Origin: Bacteriovorax sp. MedPE-SWde
GTDB taxonomy: Bacteria; Bdellovibrionota; Bacteriovoracia; Bacteriovoracales; Bacteriovoracaceae
Assembly: GCA_001874305.1 (NCBI GenBank)
Contig: MPCU01000004.1
Span: 62,001-126,000 of the forward strand
Reading direction: 5' to 3'
DNA length: 64,000 bases
The translations under genes and the position numbers were made by a program. Under the pieces are notes generated by a model. It did no database searches. It was not told the DNA's origin and saw only the letters and a program-made list of their open reading frames with translations. Positions 16,598-25,187 of the stretch are shown here, one piece after another. Each line of letters begins with the position of its first letter. Positions within the stretch are counted from its first letter, which is position 1.

Positions 16598-16876
16598 CTA
16601 CGATTTTGCTGTCCTTTTTAGAAGCTGCATTATTTCATCAATCTTTACTTGCGCCTGCTCTGAAGAACCAGATCCTATGGCATCTGATACGCAGTGATTC
16701 ATATGGTTCTCTAGAATCTCTAGCTCTAAGGATTTTAATGCGCTTCGAGCGGCCTTAACTTGAGTTAGAATTTCAATACAATACTTCTCTGATTCCAGCA
16801 TCCCTGTAATCCCGCGTATTTGTCCTTCAATTCTCTTCGTACGGTTAAGTAGAGATTTATTATCTGCACCTTTCAT
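16598..16876 (-). CDS. csoR: CsoR-type copper-sensing repressor
   Basis: A 92-residue all-helical DUF156 repressor. The Cu(I) ligands are all present with canonical spacing: Cys33, His58 and Cys62, matching Cys45/His70/Cys74 of B. subtilis CsoR. The DNA-contact N-terminus has the conserved [12 protein letters not shown]. The N-terminal His ligands of the nickel sensor RcnR are absent, which favours copper. It overlaps copA by 4 bases (ATGA) and ends the copZ-copA-csoR unit, whose operator is at 19265-19281. Copper binding would release the operator and induce the operon, including csoR. Confidence 0.9.
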   Translation of the reverse strand: MKGADNKSLLNRTKRIEGQIRGITGMLESEKYCIEILTQVKAARSALKSLELEILENHMNHCVSDAIGSGSSEQAQVKIDEIMQLLKRTAKS

Positions 16877-19035
16877 ATTACATTCCTTATTCTAAGACTA
16901 TTTGCCACGACAGAAATACTGCTCATTCCCATTGCTATACTTGCAAAGACTGGTGACATCAGAGGCCCATCAAAGACATAGAGTACACCTGCTGCGACAG
17001 GAATCAATAAAGTATTATATATAAATGAGAGAAAAAGATTCTGTTTAATTATCTTTAGAGTTTCTCTAGAAAGGACTAGGAATTCATAAGCTTTATGGAT
17101 ATCGCCATGAACAATTGTCACATCACTTGCATTGATAGCAACATCAGTCCCTGTCCCCATTGCCATTGAAAGATCAGCCTTGGCCAGAGCAGGAGCATCA
17201 TTAACACCATCTCCAATCATAACGACTTTCTTCCCTTCAGATTTAATTTGATCTACATACTTGGCCTTATCAAGTGGCAGAGCATTTGCAACAAAGTTAT
17301 GAATGCCAAGTTCATCAACAACTTCCTTTGCTACGACTTCATTGTCTCCAGTAATAAGCCAGGTCTCAATACCAATATTATGAAAGTCCTGTATCATTTT
17401 CTTCGCTTCGGGTTTAATTTCATCCCCTACAACAAGTAGTGAGACAAATTTACCATCTTTTGAAACATAGACATAACTTCCAACCTTGCTCGGGCTAAAC
17501 TCATCTTTAAATGAGACTCCCTTTTCTTCTAATAGTTTTCTATTTCCAACAAGGTATGTGGACTCTCCAATCTCTGCTTCTAATCCTTTTCCTGAAATAT
17601 TTTCAAACATATCAGGATCATCAAAGTCCGCTTCTTCATCTTCTGCATATTTGACTACCGCTCTCGCAATAGGATGTTCTGAATAACTTTCTATTGAAGC
17701 TATATCTGAAAGTAGCTTCTTCTTATCCACTCCTTCAATAACTTTAAATTCTACGACCTTTGGTTTCCCCTCTGTTAGAGTTCCTGTTTTATCAAAGATT
17801 ATAGAATTAATTTTTGTACCTTTTTCAATAACTTCTCCACCACCAATAAGTAGCCCCTTCATTGATGCTCGACCAGTTGCAACGACAACGGCAGTAGGTG
17901 TTGCCAACCCTAGAGCACATGGGCAAGCTATAACTAGAACAGCAATCATATTAGAGATTGCATTTCCCCAACGAGGATCTGGTCCAACGAGAAACCAAAG
18001 TACGAAAGTTGCTATTGCAATGGCAACGACAACTGGAACAAAGTATCCACTGATTTGATCAGCTAGACGTTGAATCTGAGGTTTATTATTTTGTGCATTT
18101 TCAACAAATGTCACAATTTGAGATAAGAATGTATCCTTTCCAACTTTTTGTGCTTTAAACTCAAGAACGCTCTCACCGTTAATAGTTCCTGCGAAAACAC
18201 TTCCTCCAACTTCTTTTACAACAGGTAGTGGCTCACCAGAAATCATAGATTCATCAATTGACGATCTTCCTTTTACTATCTTTCCATCTACCGGTATTTT
18301 CTCACCCGGCCTTACTCTTAAGACATCACCAACCTGTACGTCTTGAATTTGAATTTCTTCTACCACTCCATCTTTTATAATCCATGCTGTCTTAGCACCA
18401 ATCTCCAATAGAGAGTTTAGCGCTTCTTTCGCTTTCTTCTTCGCTTTCGTTTCAAAGAAGTGACCAAGAAATACAAATGAGATAATAAATCCTATTGCTT
18501 CAAAATACACCCTCTGTGTTAATCCAAGAGAAATCGAAGTTTGCGAGAAGATGGAAACAAATGCTGAATAAATATATGCAGCACTTGTACCAATACCAAT
18601 AAGAGTATTCATATTAGACTGACCAGTTTTTATAAAACTGATTACAGACTTTTGAAAAGATAGACCGATCCAAATCCAAATAGGTAGTGCTAGTACCATT
18701 TGAATTAGCCAATTAATTTTTTGATTAGGTAAGTTTTTTAACGGTCCCATGGCCAATAAGAAAATTATTAGAGAGAGCGAGATTGAAATAAAGAATTTTC
18801 TAAGATCATCTGATTCATCTTTTTCTTTTCTCTCATCACTTAATGAGAATCCAAGGTCCTCTATTTTACTAGATACATTGGCCCATACATTTTCATCTCT
18901 AAGAACAAACTGCCCTGACTCTGTTGCAAAGTTTATTGCAGTCTTTTCGACTCCATCCATCCCAACAAGAGCTTTTTCAATATTTGCCGCACAACCAGCA
19001 CAACTCATTCCAATAATTTTCTTATTAATTTCCAT
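16873..19035 (-). CDS. copA: Copper-exporting P1B-type ATPase
   Basis: A 720-residue P-type ATPase that pumps Cu(I) from the cytosol. One N-terminal metal-binding domain has GMSCAGC (Cys12, Cys15). The membrane metal site is CPC at 371-373. The phosphorylation motif DKTGTLT starts at Asp415; HPIARA and [10 protein letters not shown] complete the ATP-binding and hinge motifs. Eight helices are expected. Many CopA proteins have two N-terminal metal domains, so this is a single-domain version. It follows copZ by 1 base and overlaps csoR by 4 bases. Confidence 0.95.
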   Translation of the reverse strand: MEINKKIIGMSCAGCAANIEKALVGMDGVEKTAINFATESGQFVLRDENVWANVSSKIEDLGFSLSDERKEKDESDDLRKFFISISLSLIIFLLAMGPLKNLPNQKINWLIQMVLALPIWIWIGLSFQKSVISFIKTGQSNMNTLIGIGTSAAYIYSAFVSIFSQTSISLGLTQRVYFEAIGFIISFVFLGHFFETKAKKKAKEALNSLLEIGAKTAWIIKDGVVEEIQIQDVQVGDVLRVRPGEKIPVDGKIVKGRSSIDESMISGEPLPVVKEVGGSVFAGTINGESVLEFKAQKVGKDTFLSQIVTFVENAQNNKPQIQRLADQISGYFVPVVVAIAIATFVLWFLVGPDPRWGNAISNMIAVLVIACPCALGLATPTAVVVATGRASMKGLLIGGGEVIEKGTKINSIIFDKTGTLTEGKPKVVEFKVIEGVDKKKLLSDIASIESYSEHPIARAVVKYAEDEEADFDDPDMFENISGKGLEAEIGESTYLVGNRKLLEEKGVSFKDEFSPSKVGSYVYVSKDGKFVSLLVVGDEIKPEAKKMIQDFHNIGIETWLITGDNEVVAKEVVDELGIHNFVANALPLDKAKYVDQIKSEGKKVVMIGDGVNDAPALAKADLSMAMGTGTDVAINASDVTIVHGDIHKAYEFLVLSRETLKIIKQNLFLSFIYNTLLIPVAAGVLYVFDGPLMSPVFASIAMGMSSISVVANSLRIRNVI

Positions 19036-19036
19036 G

Positions 19037-19255
19037 TTATTCCTTAGACATTTTACTTACAGGAAACCCAAGTTCTTCAATTTGTTTCTTAAAGATCATC
19101 GGTTTTACCTCATCATCTAACTCAAGAGAAACGACCTGCTCTTCAATGCTTACACTAATGTTTTGAATTCCAGACTCATCTTTAAGTCCACTTTCTAACT
19201 TTGATACACATCCGCCACATTTTACGCCGGATACTGAAAAATTTATTTTCTTCAT
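19037..19255 (-). CDS. copZ: CopZ-like copper chaperone
   Basis: A 72-residue heavy-metal-associated domain with the CxxC site in GVKCGGC (Cys13, Cys16). I start it at 19255, where GGAGG stands 4 bases upstream; a longer open frame exists but would run through the operator and promoter. It would carry Cu(I) to CopA, encoded 1 base downstream. It is the first gene of the CsoR-regulated operon. The CGGC form with K before the cysteine differs from the commoner MxCxxC. Confidence 0.9.
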   Translation of the reverse strand: MKKINFSVSGVKCGGCVSKLESGLKDESGIQNISVSIEEQVVSLELDDEVKPMIFKKQIEELGFPVSKMSKE

Positions 19256-19264
19256 AGAACCTCC

Positions 19265-19281
19265 ATACCCCCTAGGGGTAT
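19265..19281. promoter_or_regulatory. CsoR operator
   Basis: ATACCCC-N3-GGGGTAT is a perfect 7+7 inverted repeat, the G/C-tract-with-TA-ends pattern of CsoR sites. It lies between the -10 (19292-19297) and the copZ ribosome site, so a bound repressor would block the start of transcription. Confidence 0.8.
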
Positions 19282-19291
19282 CCTGATTTCT

Positions 19292-19320
19292 ATTATAAAT
19301 CAAGTCGTTCCGTGATAAAA
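19292..19320 (-). promoter_or_regulatory. Promoter of copZ-copA-csoR
   Basis: On the minus strand a perfect TATAAT (19297-19292) is preceded after 17 bases by TTTTAT (19320-19315), a weak -35. The start is predicted near 19285, just before the CsoR operator. Confidence 0.65.
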
Positions 19321-19328
19321 TCTTTTTT

Positions 19329-19805
19329 ATGATAGATAAGTCACTGATTTTAAGTAAGTTAACTGAAATATATTCACAGGAGCTCAACAAAGCATCAAAG
19401 ATTGCGGCCGATGCAAAGGAGCTTCTCAATCAATCTGATATGAAACAAGAAAGTAAGTATGACACTCGAAGAACCGAGGCCCAGTACTTAGCAGGAGCTC
19501 AGGCCGTGAGAACAAAAGAGTTAGAAGCGGATCTCGAAAACTTAAAAAAGCTTGAAATACAAAGCTCTTACTCAAAGGCGTCAATTGGCGCAGTCGTTAA
19601 ATGTCTTGTTGAAGATAAACACGTAACTATCTTCATCGCACCTTCAAGTGGTGGTATGACATTAGATATAAATGGGCAAGCTATACAGGTAACCTCTTAT
19701 AACTCACCTCTTGGAGACTCCTTAATGACTATGGAGTCTGGAGATTACTTTGAAGTAGAATCTCCTAGAGGAGAAATTGAATACGAAATACTATCAATTG
19801 AATAA
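19329..19805 (+). CDS. GreA/GreB-family transcription factor-like protein
   Basis: A 158-residue protein with a coiled-coil N-terminal half (about 1-75, containing ESKYDTRRTEAQYLAGAQAV) and an FKBP-like C-terminal half ending SPLGDSLMTMESGDYFEVES...EYEILSIE, the ending typical of GreA/GreB, which rescue backtracked RNA polymerase through its secondary channel. The acidic tip of the coiled coil is not the canonical GreA sequence, so it may be a Gre-like regulator rather than a cleavage factor. No good ribosome site precedes the ATG. It is divergent from copZ and its start abuts that promoter's -35. Confidence 0.7.
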   Translation: MIDKSLILSKLTEIYSQELNKASKIAADAKELLNQSDMKQESKYDTRRTEAQYLAGAQAVRTKELEADLENLKKLEIQSSYSKASIGAVVKCLVEDKHVTIFIAPSSGGMTLDINGQAIQVTSYNSPLGDSLMTMESGDYFEVESPRGEIEYEILSIE

Positions 19806-20468
19806 TTATTCATAATCAGGCATCAAACACCCGGGAGTTTTCTTATTTACCGTATAGTATGACCCAGAAGGAAGACTAGTTCCTGAAGCTATTTCAGTTC
19901 CTGGACCAAATGTAGAAAACGCTCCAAGAAAACAATTATCTCCAATAGTAATCCCTTTATAATAGAGAAAGAATCTTCCTTTACGTACTTGAACTACATG
20001 TGGTGAGAAGTAACACTTATTTCCGATAAATACATTATCACCAATTGTAATATGTCCCCTATCAACAACTTCAACACCAGGAATGAAATTAACATTCTTT
20101 CCAATTTTAGATCCCCATAGTCTTAACCATAAATTAAAGAGCCCGGGAACTATAAAGAGCAAACGCTCTAAAATTGGAAACATGAGATAGACCTGTTGAA
20201 TTCTATAACTAGAGATCCACGGAGAGAACTTATCCTCACCAAAGAAAGATGCTCCAATTTTCATCGGATATATTGCACATATAACTCTAAAAAATACCAG
20301 AGGAACTAGGTATGGAATCAAGAGAGCAATTACCAACAATGCACACGAGCTCTTCTGATAACTCAATATAAGAGTTCCTACGAAGAGGATTGAAACAAAT
20401 AGCGTAAAGAAGGGAAGAGTTTTCTTAAACAACAAATTCATTATAATATCTTTCTTACTCGCCTTCAT
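19806..20468 (-). CDS. Membrane-anchored hexapeptide-repeat acyltransferase
   Basis: A 220-residue protein: two membrane helices (about 15-55), a loop with FWIS-like aromatic residues, then a left-handed beta-helix built of hexapeptide repeats (IGKNVNF, VDRGHITIGDNVFIG, GITIGDNCFLG). Such domains transfer acetyl, succinyl or other acyl groups. The acceptor cannot be read from sequence. It is divergent from the P450 operon across an 85-base gap whose 16-bp palindrome contains a -10 on each strand, so co-regulation is plausible and it might acylate a product of that pathway. Confidence 0.75.
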   Translation of the reverse strand: MKASKKDIIMNLLFKKTLPFFTLFVSILFVGTLILSYQKSSCALLVIALLIPYLVPLVFFRVICAIYPMKIGASFFGEDKFSPWISSYRIQQVYLMFPILERLLFIVPGLFNLWLRLWGSKIGKNVNFIPGVEVVDRGHITIGDNVFIGNKCYFSPHVVQVRKGRFFLYYKGITIGDNCFLGAFSTFGPGTEIASGTSLPSGSYYTVNKKTPGCLMPDYE

Positions 20469-20480
20469 ATTTTTACCTTA

Positions 20481-20536
20481 TTACCCTGTTTCACTACATG
20501 AGCTATAATTATAGCTGAATTCAAAACTACGGTAAA
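20481..20536. promoter_or_regulatory. Divergent promoter pair sharing a 16-bp palindrome
   Basis: AGCTATAATTATAGCT (20501-20516) is a perfect palindrome containing TATAAT on both strands. Plus strand: TTACCC (20481-20486), 17 bases, TATAAT (20504-20509). Minus strand: TTTACC (20536-20531), 17 bases, TATAAT (20513-20508). The two promoters overlap and should compete, or respond to one regulator. Confidence 0.55.
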
Positions 20537-20553
20537 TTGAGGAATATATTGAT

Positions 20554-21912
20554 ATGGCCAATCGGTTAATACCTTCCCCCCCTAAAGATAAGATCTGGGG
20601 TAAGCTTACAGGACATGCATTAAGTTTAAGTAAGAATAGACTCGAATATATGATGAGTCTGCTGAATAACTATGGTGATTTTGTAGAGCTCAAAATGGGG
20701 CAGCAAACTACTTACCTTCTTACAAATCCAGAGGGTGTCGACTATGTTCTTCGAAAGAATGCGAAAAACTTTTCAAAGGAAACACCTGGCTTTAAACTTG
20801 TTAGTGATGTCACCGGAAAGGGTGTCTTCACAGAAAGTGGAAAATCATGGTTAGAAAAGAGAAAGAAAGTTAATCCCTTCTTCTCTCCAAAGAATAAGAT
20901 ACACTGGCTTCCCCACATTATCGAAACGGCAAATGAACTTATAGATGACCTTAATCGATCGTCAAATAAAAGTGTTAATATTTGTCCCCTAATGACAAGG
21001 TCAACTCTTCAAATACTAGGAAGAACAATCTTTAATGAGGATCTAGGAAAGTTTGGTGATATATTCGAAAAAGAACTCAATAACCTCATCCATCTAACAG
21101 AAGAGAAAATAACACAAATCATACCGATACCTACTCCTAAGAAGGTACGACAAAGGAAGTCTTTCGAAAAATCTATGTCCATTCTTGATGGAATCATATT
21201 AGATATGATTAACAGAGCAAAAGAGAGGCCATCAGAACCAGACAAGAATATGATTCATACATTTCTTGAACACGCCACTGATGAAACAACAGAGAAATAC
21301 CTTATCGATCAAATAAAGACAATGGCCTTTGCAGGTCACGAAACGAGCTCAAATGTTCTCTCTTGGTCAATGTATCTAATATTAAATAATCCAGAATGGC
21401 ATAACAAGATTAAAGCAGAAATAGATTCAGTAATAGGCCCTAATGAACTTAGTGTTGATAACCTTAATCTCTTTCCAAATTTAACTATGGCACTCAAAGA
21501 GTCCATGAGACTCTACCCTCCGGCATGGTCACTTGGAAGAAAGGCCGAAAGTGATGATGAGATACTTGGCCACAAAGTTAAACAAGGAGATATCTTTATT
21601 ATCTCCCCCTATCTTACACAGCATAATAGCGCTGTGTTTACTAATCCAGATGACTTCTCTCCTGAGCGCTTTAGTGAAGAGAATGAAGTTAAAATACCAT
21701 CTGGTGCCTATATCCCATTTGGGATTGGCCCTCGCTCCTGCATCGGAGAAGGTCTGGCAATGATGGAAATAATTGGAATCATAGTAAAGCTCTTTCAAAA
21801 CTTTGAAATGGAGCTCGACAAAAAAGTGAAGGTAGAAATTAATCAAAAGTTAACTCTACAAGCAAAGAATGGAATTAACGTCTTTTTTAAAAGAAAGAAT
21901 AAGAAAGACTAA
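20554..21912 (+). CDS. Cytochrome P450
   Basis: A 452-residue haem monooxygenase without an N-terminal membrane anchor, so probably soluble. Diagnostic motifs are in order: the oxygen-binding I helix AGHETSS, the K-helix ESMRLYP (ExxR), the PERF motif, and the haem loop FGIGPRSCIGEG with axial Cys396. It needs an electron-donor pair that is not encoded here. The substrate is unknown; the presence of ExxR and NPxxFxPERF is typical of fatty-acid, sterol or terpenoid hydroxylases. It heads an operon with a phosphotransferase 10 bases downstream and a UbiA-like protein. Confidence 0.92.
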   Translation: MANRLIPSPPKDKIWGKLTGHALSLSKNRLEYMMSLLNNYGDFVELKMGQQTTYLLTNPEGVDYVLRKNAKNFSKETPGFKLVSDVTGKGVFTESGKSWLEKRKKVNPFFSPKNKIHWLPHIIETANELIDDLNRSSNKSVNICPLMTRSTLQILGRTIFNEDLGKFGDIFEKELNNLIHLTEEKITQIIPIPTPKKVRQRKSFEKSMSILDGIILDMINRAKERPSEPDKNMIHTFLEHATDETTEKYLIDQIKTMAFAGHETSSNVLSWSMYLILNNPEWHNKIKAEIDSVIGPNELSVDNLNLFPNLTMALKESMRLYPPAWSLGRKAESDDEILGHKVKQGDIFIISPYLTQHNSAVFTNPDDFSPERFSEENEVKIPSGAYIPFGIGPRSCIGEGLAMMEIIGIIVKLFQNFEMELDKKVKVEINQKLTLQAKNGINVFFKRKNKKD

Positions 21913-21922
21913 GGAAGAAATA

Positions 21923-24598
21923 ATGAAAACCAATTGGGTAATTGAATTTGGTGAAATTGAAGATGTTAATACTGTTGGAGAGAAGTCATGGAACTTATCT
22001 CAAATGGTAAATCAAGGGCACCCTATTCCACATGGATTTGCTATTACAAAGCAGGCCTTTGAAAACTTTCTCTCTTATAATGATATTGAGAATAAGGTGG
22101 CACCAATACTTAAGTCCATAGACTATAGTGATCCAGTAGATCTCAAAAGAGGTAGTGAAAAAATAAGAGATATCGTCATATCATCAAAGGTTCCAAGGCC
22201 AGTAGTTGATGATATTATCAAGCTTAAAACAGAACTTTCAGATGGTGCCATGATGGTGAGAAGTTCAGCATTAGGGGAAGATTCAGAAGATAGCTCATTT
22301 GCTGGGCAACTTGATTCATTTATTACCGAAGGTACAGATGATGAGATCATTGAATCCCTACTCTTGTGTTGGGCCAGTTACTGGAGTGAGAGAGCTCTAT
22401 TTTATCAAAACTATAAGAAAGTTAGTCTACAAGGAATGGGTGTAGTCGTTCAAGAAATGGTGCGACCAGTAGTGGCAGGGGTACTCTTTACGAGGAATCC
22501 AAACCATTCATCAAAACCTGAGATGCTTCTTGAATACTGTTTTGGTCATGCTGAAATTCTCGTTTCAGGACAAATAACTCCTGGGGCAATAACGATAAAT
22601 AGAGATAATAAAGCAGTAGAAATCCTCTCTCGTCCAGATCAGATTGACTATAAGAGTGAAGAACATATAGTGACAGGTAAAGAGAAATGGATAACAGATC
22701 TCTTTAGTGTTGCTTTAAAGCTAGAAAAAGAATTGGGAAGACCTGCCGATATTGAATGGGCAGTCAATGAAAGAGGAGAGGTAAAGATTGTACAATCGAG
22801 GCCTATAACTCAACTTCATGACCTGAAAGAGAAATCAAGTGAAAAGCTTGTCCATTGGTCAAATGTAAATGTGAATGAAAACTATCCAACTCCAATTTCC
22901 CCCCTTCTCTACTCAGTTGCTCTACAATCCTTCTATCACTATTTTAGAGATCTAGGTAAGTCATTTGGAATCAGAGAAAAACGACTAATTGAAAATGATT
23001 ATTACTTAAAGAATATAATTGGAAGTCATGGCGGTAAGATGTATTACAACATGACCTCAATTCATTCATGTATCCAAATTCTGCCATTTGGTAAGAAATT
23101 ATCCGGATACTTTAATAACTTTGTTGGTGATCCACGAAGTAAGACAGAGGGTATAGAGGATAAGACATCTGAGAATACTTTAGAATTACTAACTCAGACA
23201 GCAGAGGTCTTTTTAATACTATTCACAACTCTTAGAACATTTCTCTTTATTCCATTTAAAATAAAGTCCTTAGAAGATGAAGTTGATACACATCTTAAAA
23301 AGTGTCAAACAGGTCCAGGAAAGAATGATGTCGACAATCATCTTAAAGAGTGCTTTAACGGGTTTTTAAAGATACGCTTTTTGAGCTGGAAAAAGGCTTC
23401 CCTGGCCGACTCTCTTGCTATGTTTGCCTATGGAGCTCTTGGTAGTTTTCTATCCAGATATATTGAGAAGGCCGACGCAACAAAGAATACTCTTCTTCAG
23501 GGAATCCCTAACCTTGTTAGTAGTGTACCTCCTGAAAAGATCTGGGAGTTATCAACAGAGATAAAATCAAGCCCTGAATTAATGGAGCTCTTTAAGAAAG
23601 ACTCTAAAGAAATCTATAGTGAACTTCAGTCTAATAAGCAATATATCAAGTTTAAAGATTCTCTAGATGATTTCTTACTTCACTGGGGGCATCGTTGCTC
23701 AGGAGAACTAATGCTTACTGAGCCCAACTTTCAAGAAGACCCTGCATCATTTCTTGACACTCTTAAAGGGTATATTAAAGCAGATGTTGAGTCTCCAAAG
23801 AAAGTTATCGCAAGAAAGACTATTGAAAGAGCAAAAATTATTAAAGATACACAGTTTAAGCTTTTTAAAACGCCTCTAGACTTTATTCTATGGCCTTTTA
23901 AAGCTCTATTTTTTAGAGTAACTCTTGCAGCTACAGCACAAGGAATTCGCTATAGAGAAAGAGTAAGGCTAAAGCAGGCGATGATCTATGGTGCCTTTAG
24001 ACAAACACTTCTTACTCTATCCCATAGAATGATTAATAAAGGGATACTAAAAAATGAAGATGATATCTTCTTTCTTACTTATGAAGAGATTTCTCACTTT
24101 GTAGCTGGAGCAGAAATGCTTCCAAATGCACTTAGTGATATTGCCAATGAGAGGCGTGAAGAGCATCAAAGAGTAACAAAGCTATCCCCTCCCGATCATT
24201 TCTATCTACCTGAAGGTGAATACTTTGAAAGTATGGAAAGTGTAATATTAGAAAAGAGAGAAAATATCCAGCATGACGAGTTTACTCTAGTTGGTCTTGC
24301 CGCTTGTGGAGGGACAAAGAAAGGAAGGGCAAAGATTCTTGAATCGGCACTTGATGCGAAGGATCTTACTCCGGGAGATATACTTGTTACTAAGCAAACT
24401 GATCCAGGCTGGGCGACAGTCTTTCCTCTTATCAGCGCTCTTGTAATTGAAAGAGGTGGAATGCTATCACACGGGGCCATAGTGGCCAGAGAGTTTGGTA
24501 TTCCAGCAGTTGTTGGTGCTGACAACGCAACGTCTTCAATAAAAGACGAAGCAGAAATATTCGTAGATGGTGATAATGGTATTGTTAAACTACAGTAA
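21923..24598 (+). CDS. Rifampin-phosphotransferase-like, PEP-synthase-family enzyme
   Basis: A 891-residue enzyme; I use the ATG at 21923 (AAGGAAG upstream, 10 bases after the P450 stop) rather than one inside the P450 gene. The N-terminal ATP-grasp domain (about 1-320) has VRSSALGEDSEDSSFAGQ, GVLFTRNP and QSRPIT. A large helical middle domain of about 450 residues resembles no substrate domain I can name. The C-terminal swivelling domain has the phosphohistidine loop GGMLSHGAIVAREFGIPAVVG (His850) and the protein ends about 40 residues later. True PEP synthase carries a TIM-barrel after this domain; here it is absent, so the order ATP-grasp / middle / His matches rifampin phosphotransferase. 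That enzyme uses ATP to phosphorylate a hydroxyl, releasing AMP and phosphate. The acceptor here may be the P450 product (inference). Confidence 0.85.
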   Translation: MKTNWVIEFGEIEDVNTVGEKSWNLSQMVNQGHPIPHGFAITKQAFENFLSYNDIENKVAPILKSIDYSDPVDLKRGSEKIRDIVISSKVPRPVVDDIIKLKTELSDGAMMVRSSALGEDSEDSSFAGQLDSFITEGTDDEIIESLLLCWASYWSERALFYQNYKKVSLQGMGVVVQEMVRPVVAGVLFTRNPNHSSKPEMLLEYCFGHAEILVSGQITPGAITINRDNKAVEILSRPDQIDYKSEEHIVTGKEKWITDLFSVALKLEKELGRPADIEWAVNERGEVKIVQSRPITQLHDLKEKSSEKLVHWSNVNVNENYPTPISPLLYSVALQSFYHYFRDLGKSFGIREKRLIENDYYLKNIIGSHGGKMYYNMTSIHSCIQILPFGKKLSGYFNNFVGDPRSKTEGIEDKTSENTLELLTQTAEVFLILFTTLRTFLFIPFKIKSLEDEVDTHLKKCQTGPGKNDVDNHLKECFNGFLKIRFLSWKKASLADSLAMFAYGALGSFLSRYIEKADATKNTLLQGIPNLVSSVPPEKIWELSTEIKSSPELMELFKKDSKEIYSELQSNKQYIKFKDSLDDFLLHWGHRCSGELMLTEPNFQEDPASFLDTLKGYIKADVESPKKVIARKTIERAKIIKDTQFKLFKTPLDFILWPFKALFFRVTLAATAQGIRYRERVRLKQAMIYGAFRQTLLTLSHRMINKGILKNEDDIFFLTYEEISHFVAGAEMLPNALSDIANERREEHQRVTKLSPPDHFYLPEGEYFESMESVILEKRENIQHDEFTLVGLAACGGTKKGRAKILESALDAKDLTPGDILVTKQTDPGWATVFPLISALVIERGGMLSHGAIVAREFGIPAVVGADNATSSIKDEAEIFVDGDNGIVKLQ

Positions 24599-25178
24599 AT
24601 ATATTCAAGAGAGATTCTCTTTTAGAACTTACTCTCTATTGACCTTTTCACTCTGGTTGATTATTAGTTATTCGGGTGAGCTAGGAATGAATCTTATTCT
24701 TCCTCCTCTGCTATTTCTTTCGCTCTTTAATTTTAGATTAATAGATGATCTGACAGATATAAGAAGTGACAGAATAAATTTTCCAAAAAGGCATCTCGCT
24801 AAATTAGAGTCTCTTACCTCTTTTGTCGTCTTATCTGTTTTGATTCATGCTCTAATAACACTAGCATTATATATTGTTCAAACACCAAGCATTGCTCTTG
24901 TTTTTACAATCTATTCCGGAATGCTTGCATTTGGCTGTGTAATACTTAGGTCAAGAACGAAACTTGAAACATTACCAACACTACTCTCATTATCTAAGTA
25001 TTCTTTTCTTATTATTCTCTTTTCTCACAATTCAAAGAGAGAGGCCTTAGTCGTAATGGCACTTTTCATTATTTATGAGTGGTTCCATGACAAGCGTAAA
25101 AATAGTAAAGTCATGATAGGACTTGGATTTTCATTACTTATGCTATCTGTTGGACTATATATAGCTCCCCTATTCTAA
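24567..25178 (+). CDS. Short UbiA-like membrane protein
   Basis: A 203-residue protein with about six membrane helices. A DDxxDxxxD motif (IDDLTDIRSD, Asp60, Asp61, Asp64, Asp68) followed by basic residues FPKR resembles the first Mg-diphosphate site of UbiA prenyltransferases. It is shorter than typical UbiA (about 290) and I cannot find the second Asp-rich motif, so catalysis is uncertain. It overlaps the phosphotransferase gene by 32 bases; the start could also be the ATG at 24576. Being in the same operon suggests action on a lipid or isoprenoid product. Confidence 0.55.
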   Translation: MVIMVLLNYSKYIQERFSFRTYSLLTFSLWLIISYSGELGMNLILPPLLFLSLFNFRLIDDLTDIRSDRINFPKRHLAKLESLTSFVVLSVLIHALITLALYIVQTPSIALVFTIYSGMLAFGCVILRSRTKLETLPTLLSLSKYSFLIILFSHNSKREALVVMALFIIYEWFHDKRKNSKVMIGLGFSLLMLSVGLYIAPLF

Positions 25179-25187
25179 TGAATAGGG
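25168..25187. terminator. Bidirectional hairpin over two convergent stop codons
   Basis: CCCTATTC-TAAT-GAATAGGG is a perfect 8-bp stem with tetraloop. The stop codons of both convergent genes (UbiA-like and the 473-residue protein) lie in it. T tracts are poor on both sides. Confidence 0.5.

Noticed and set aside
16589-16610. AGCAAAA/TTTTGCT hairpin as terminator of csoR
   Set aside because: It is A/T-rich with an 8-base loop and overlaps the csoR stop; it is too weak to annotate.
17115-17142. A third TTGTCACA inside copA, possible ECF site
   Set aside because: After 16 bases the sequence is CAAC, not CGTA, and it lies in coding sequence.
21923-24598. Phosphoenolpyruvate synthase
   Set aside because: The C-terminal TIM-barrel that binds PEP/pyruvate is missing; the protein ends just after the phosphohistidine domain, as in rifampin phosphotransferase.
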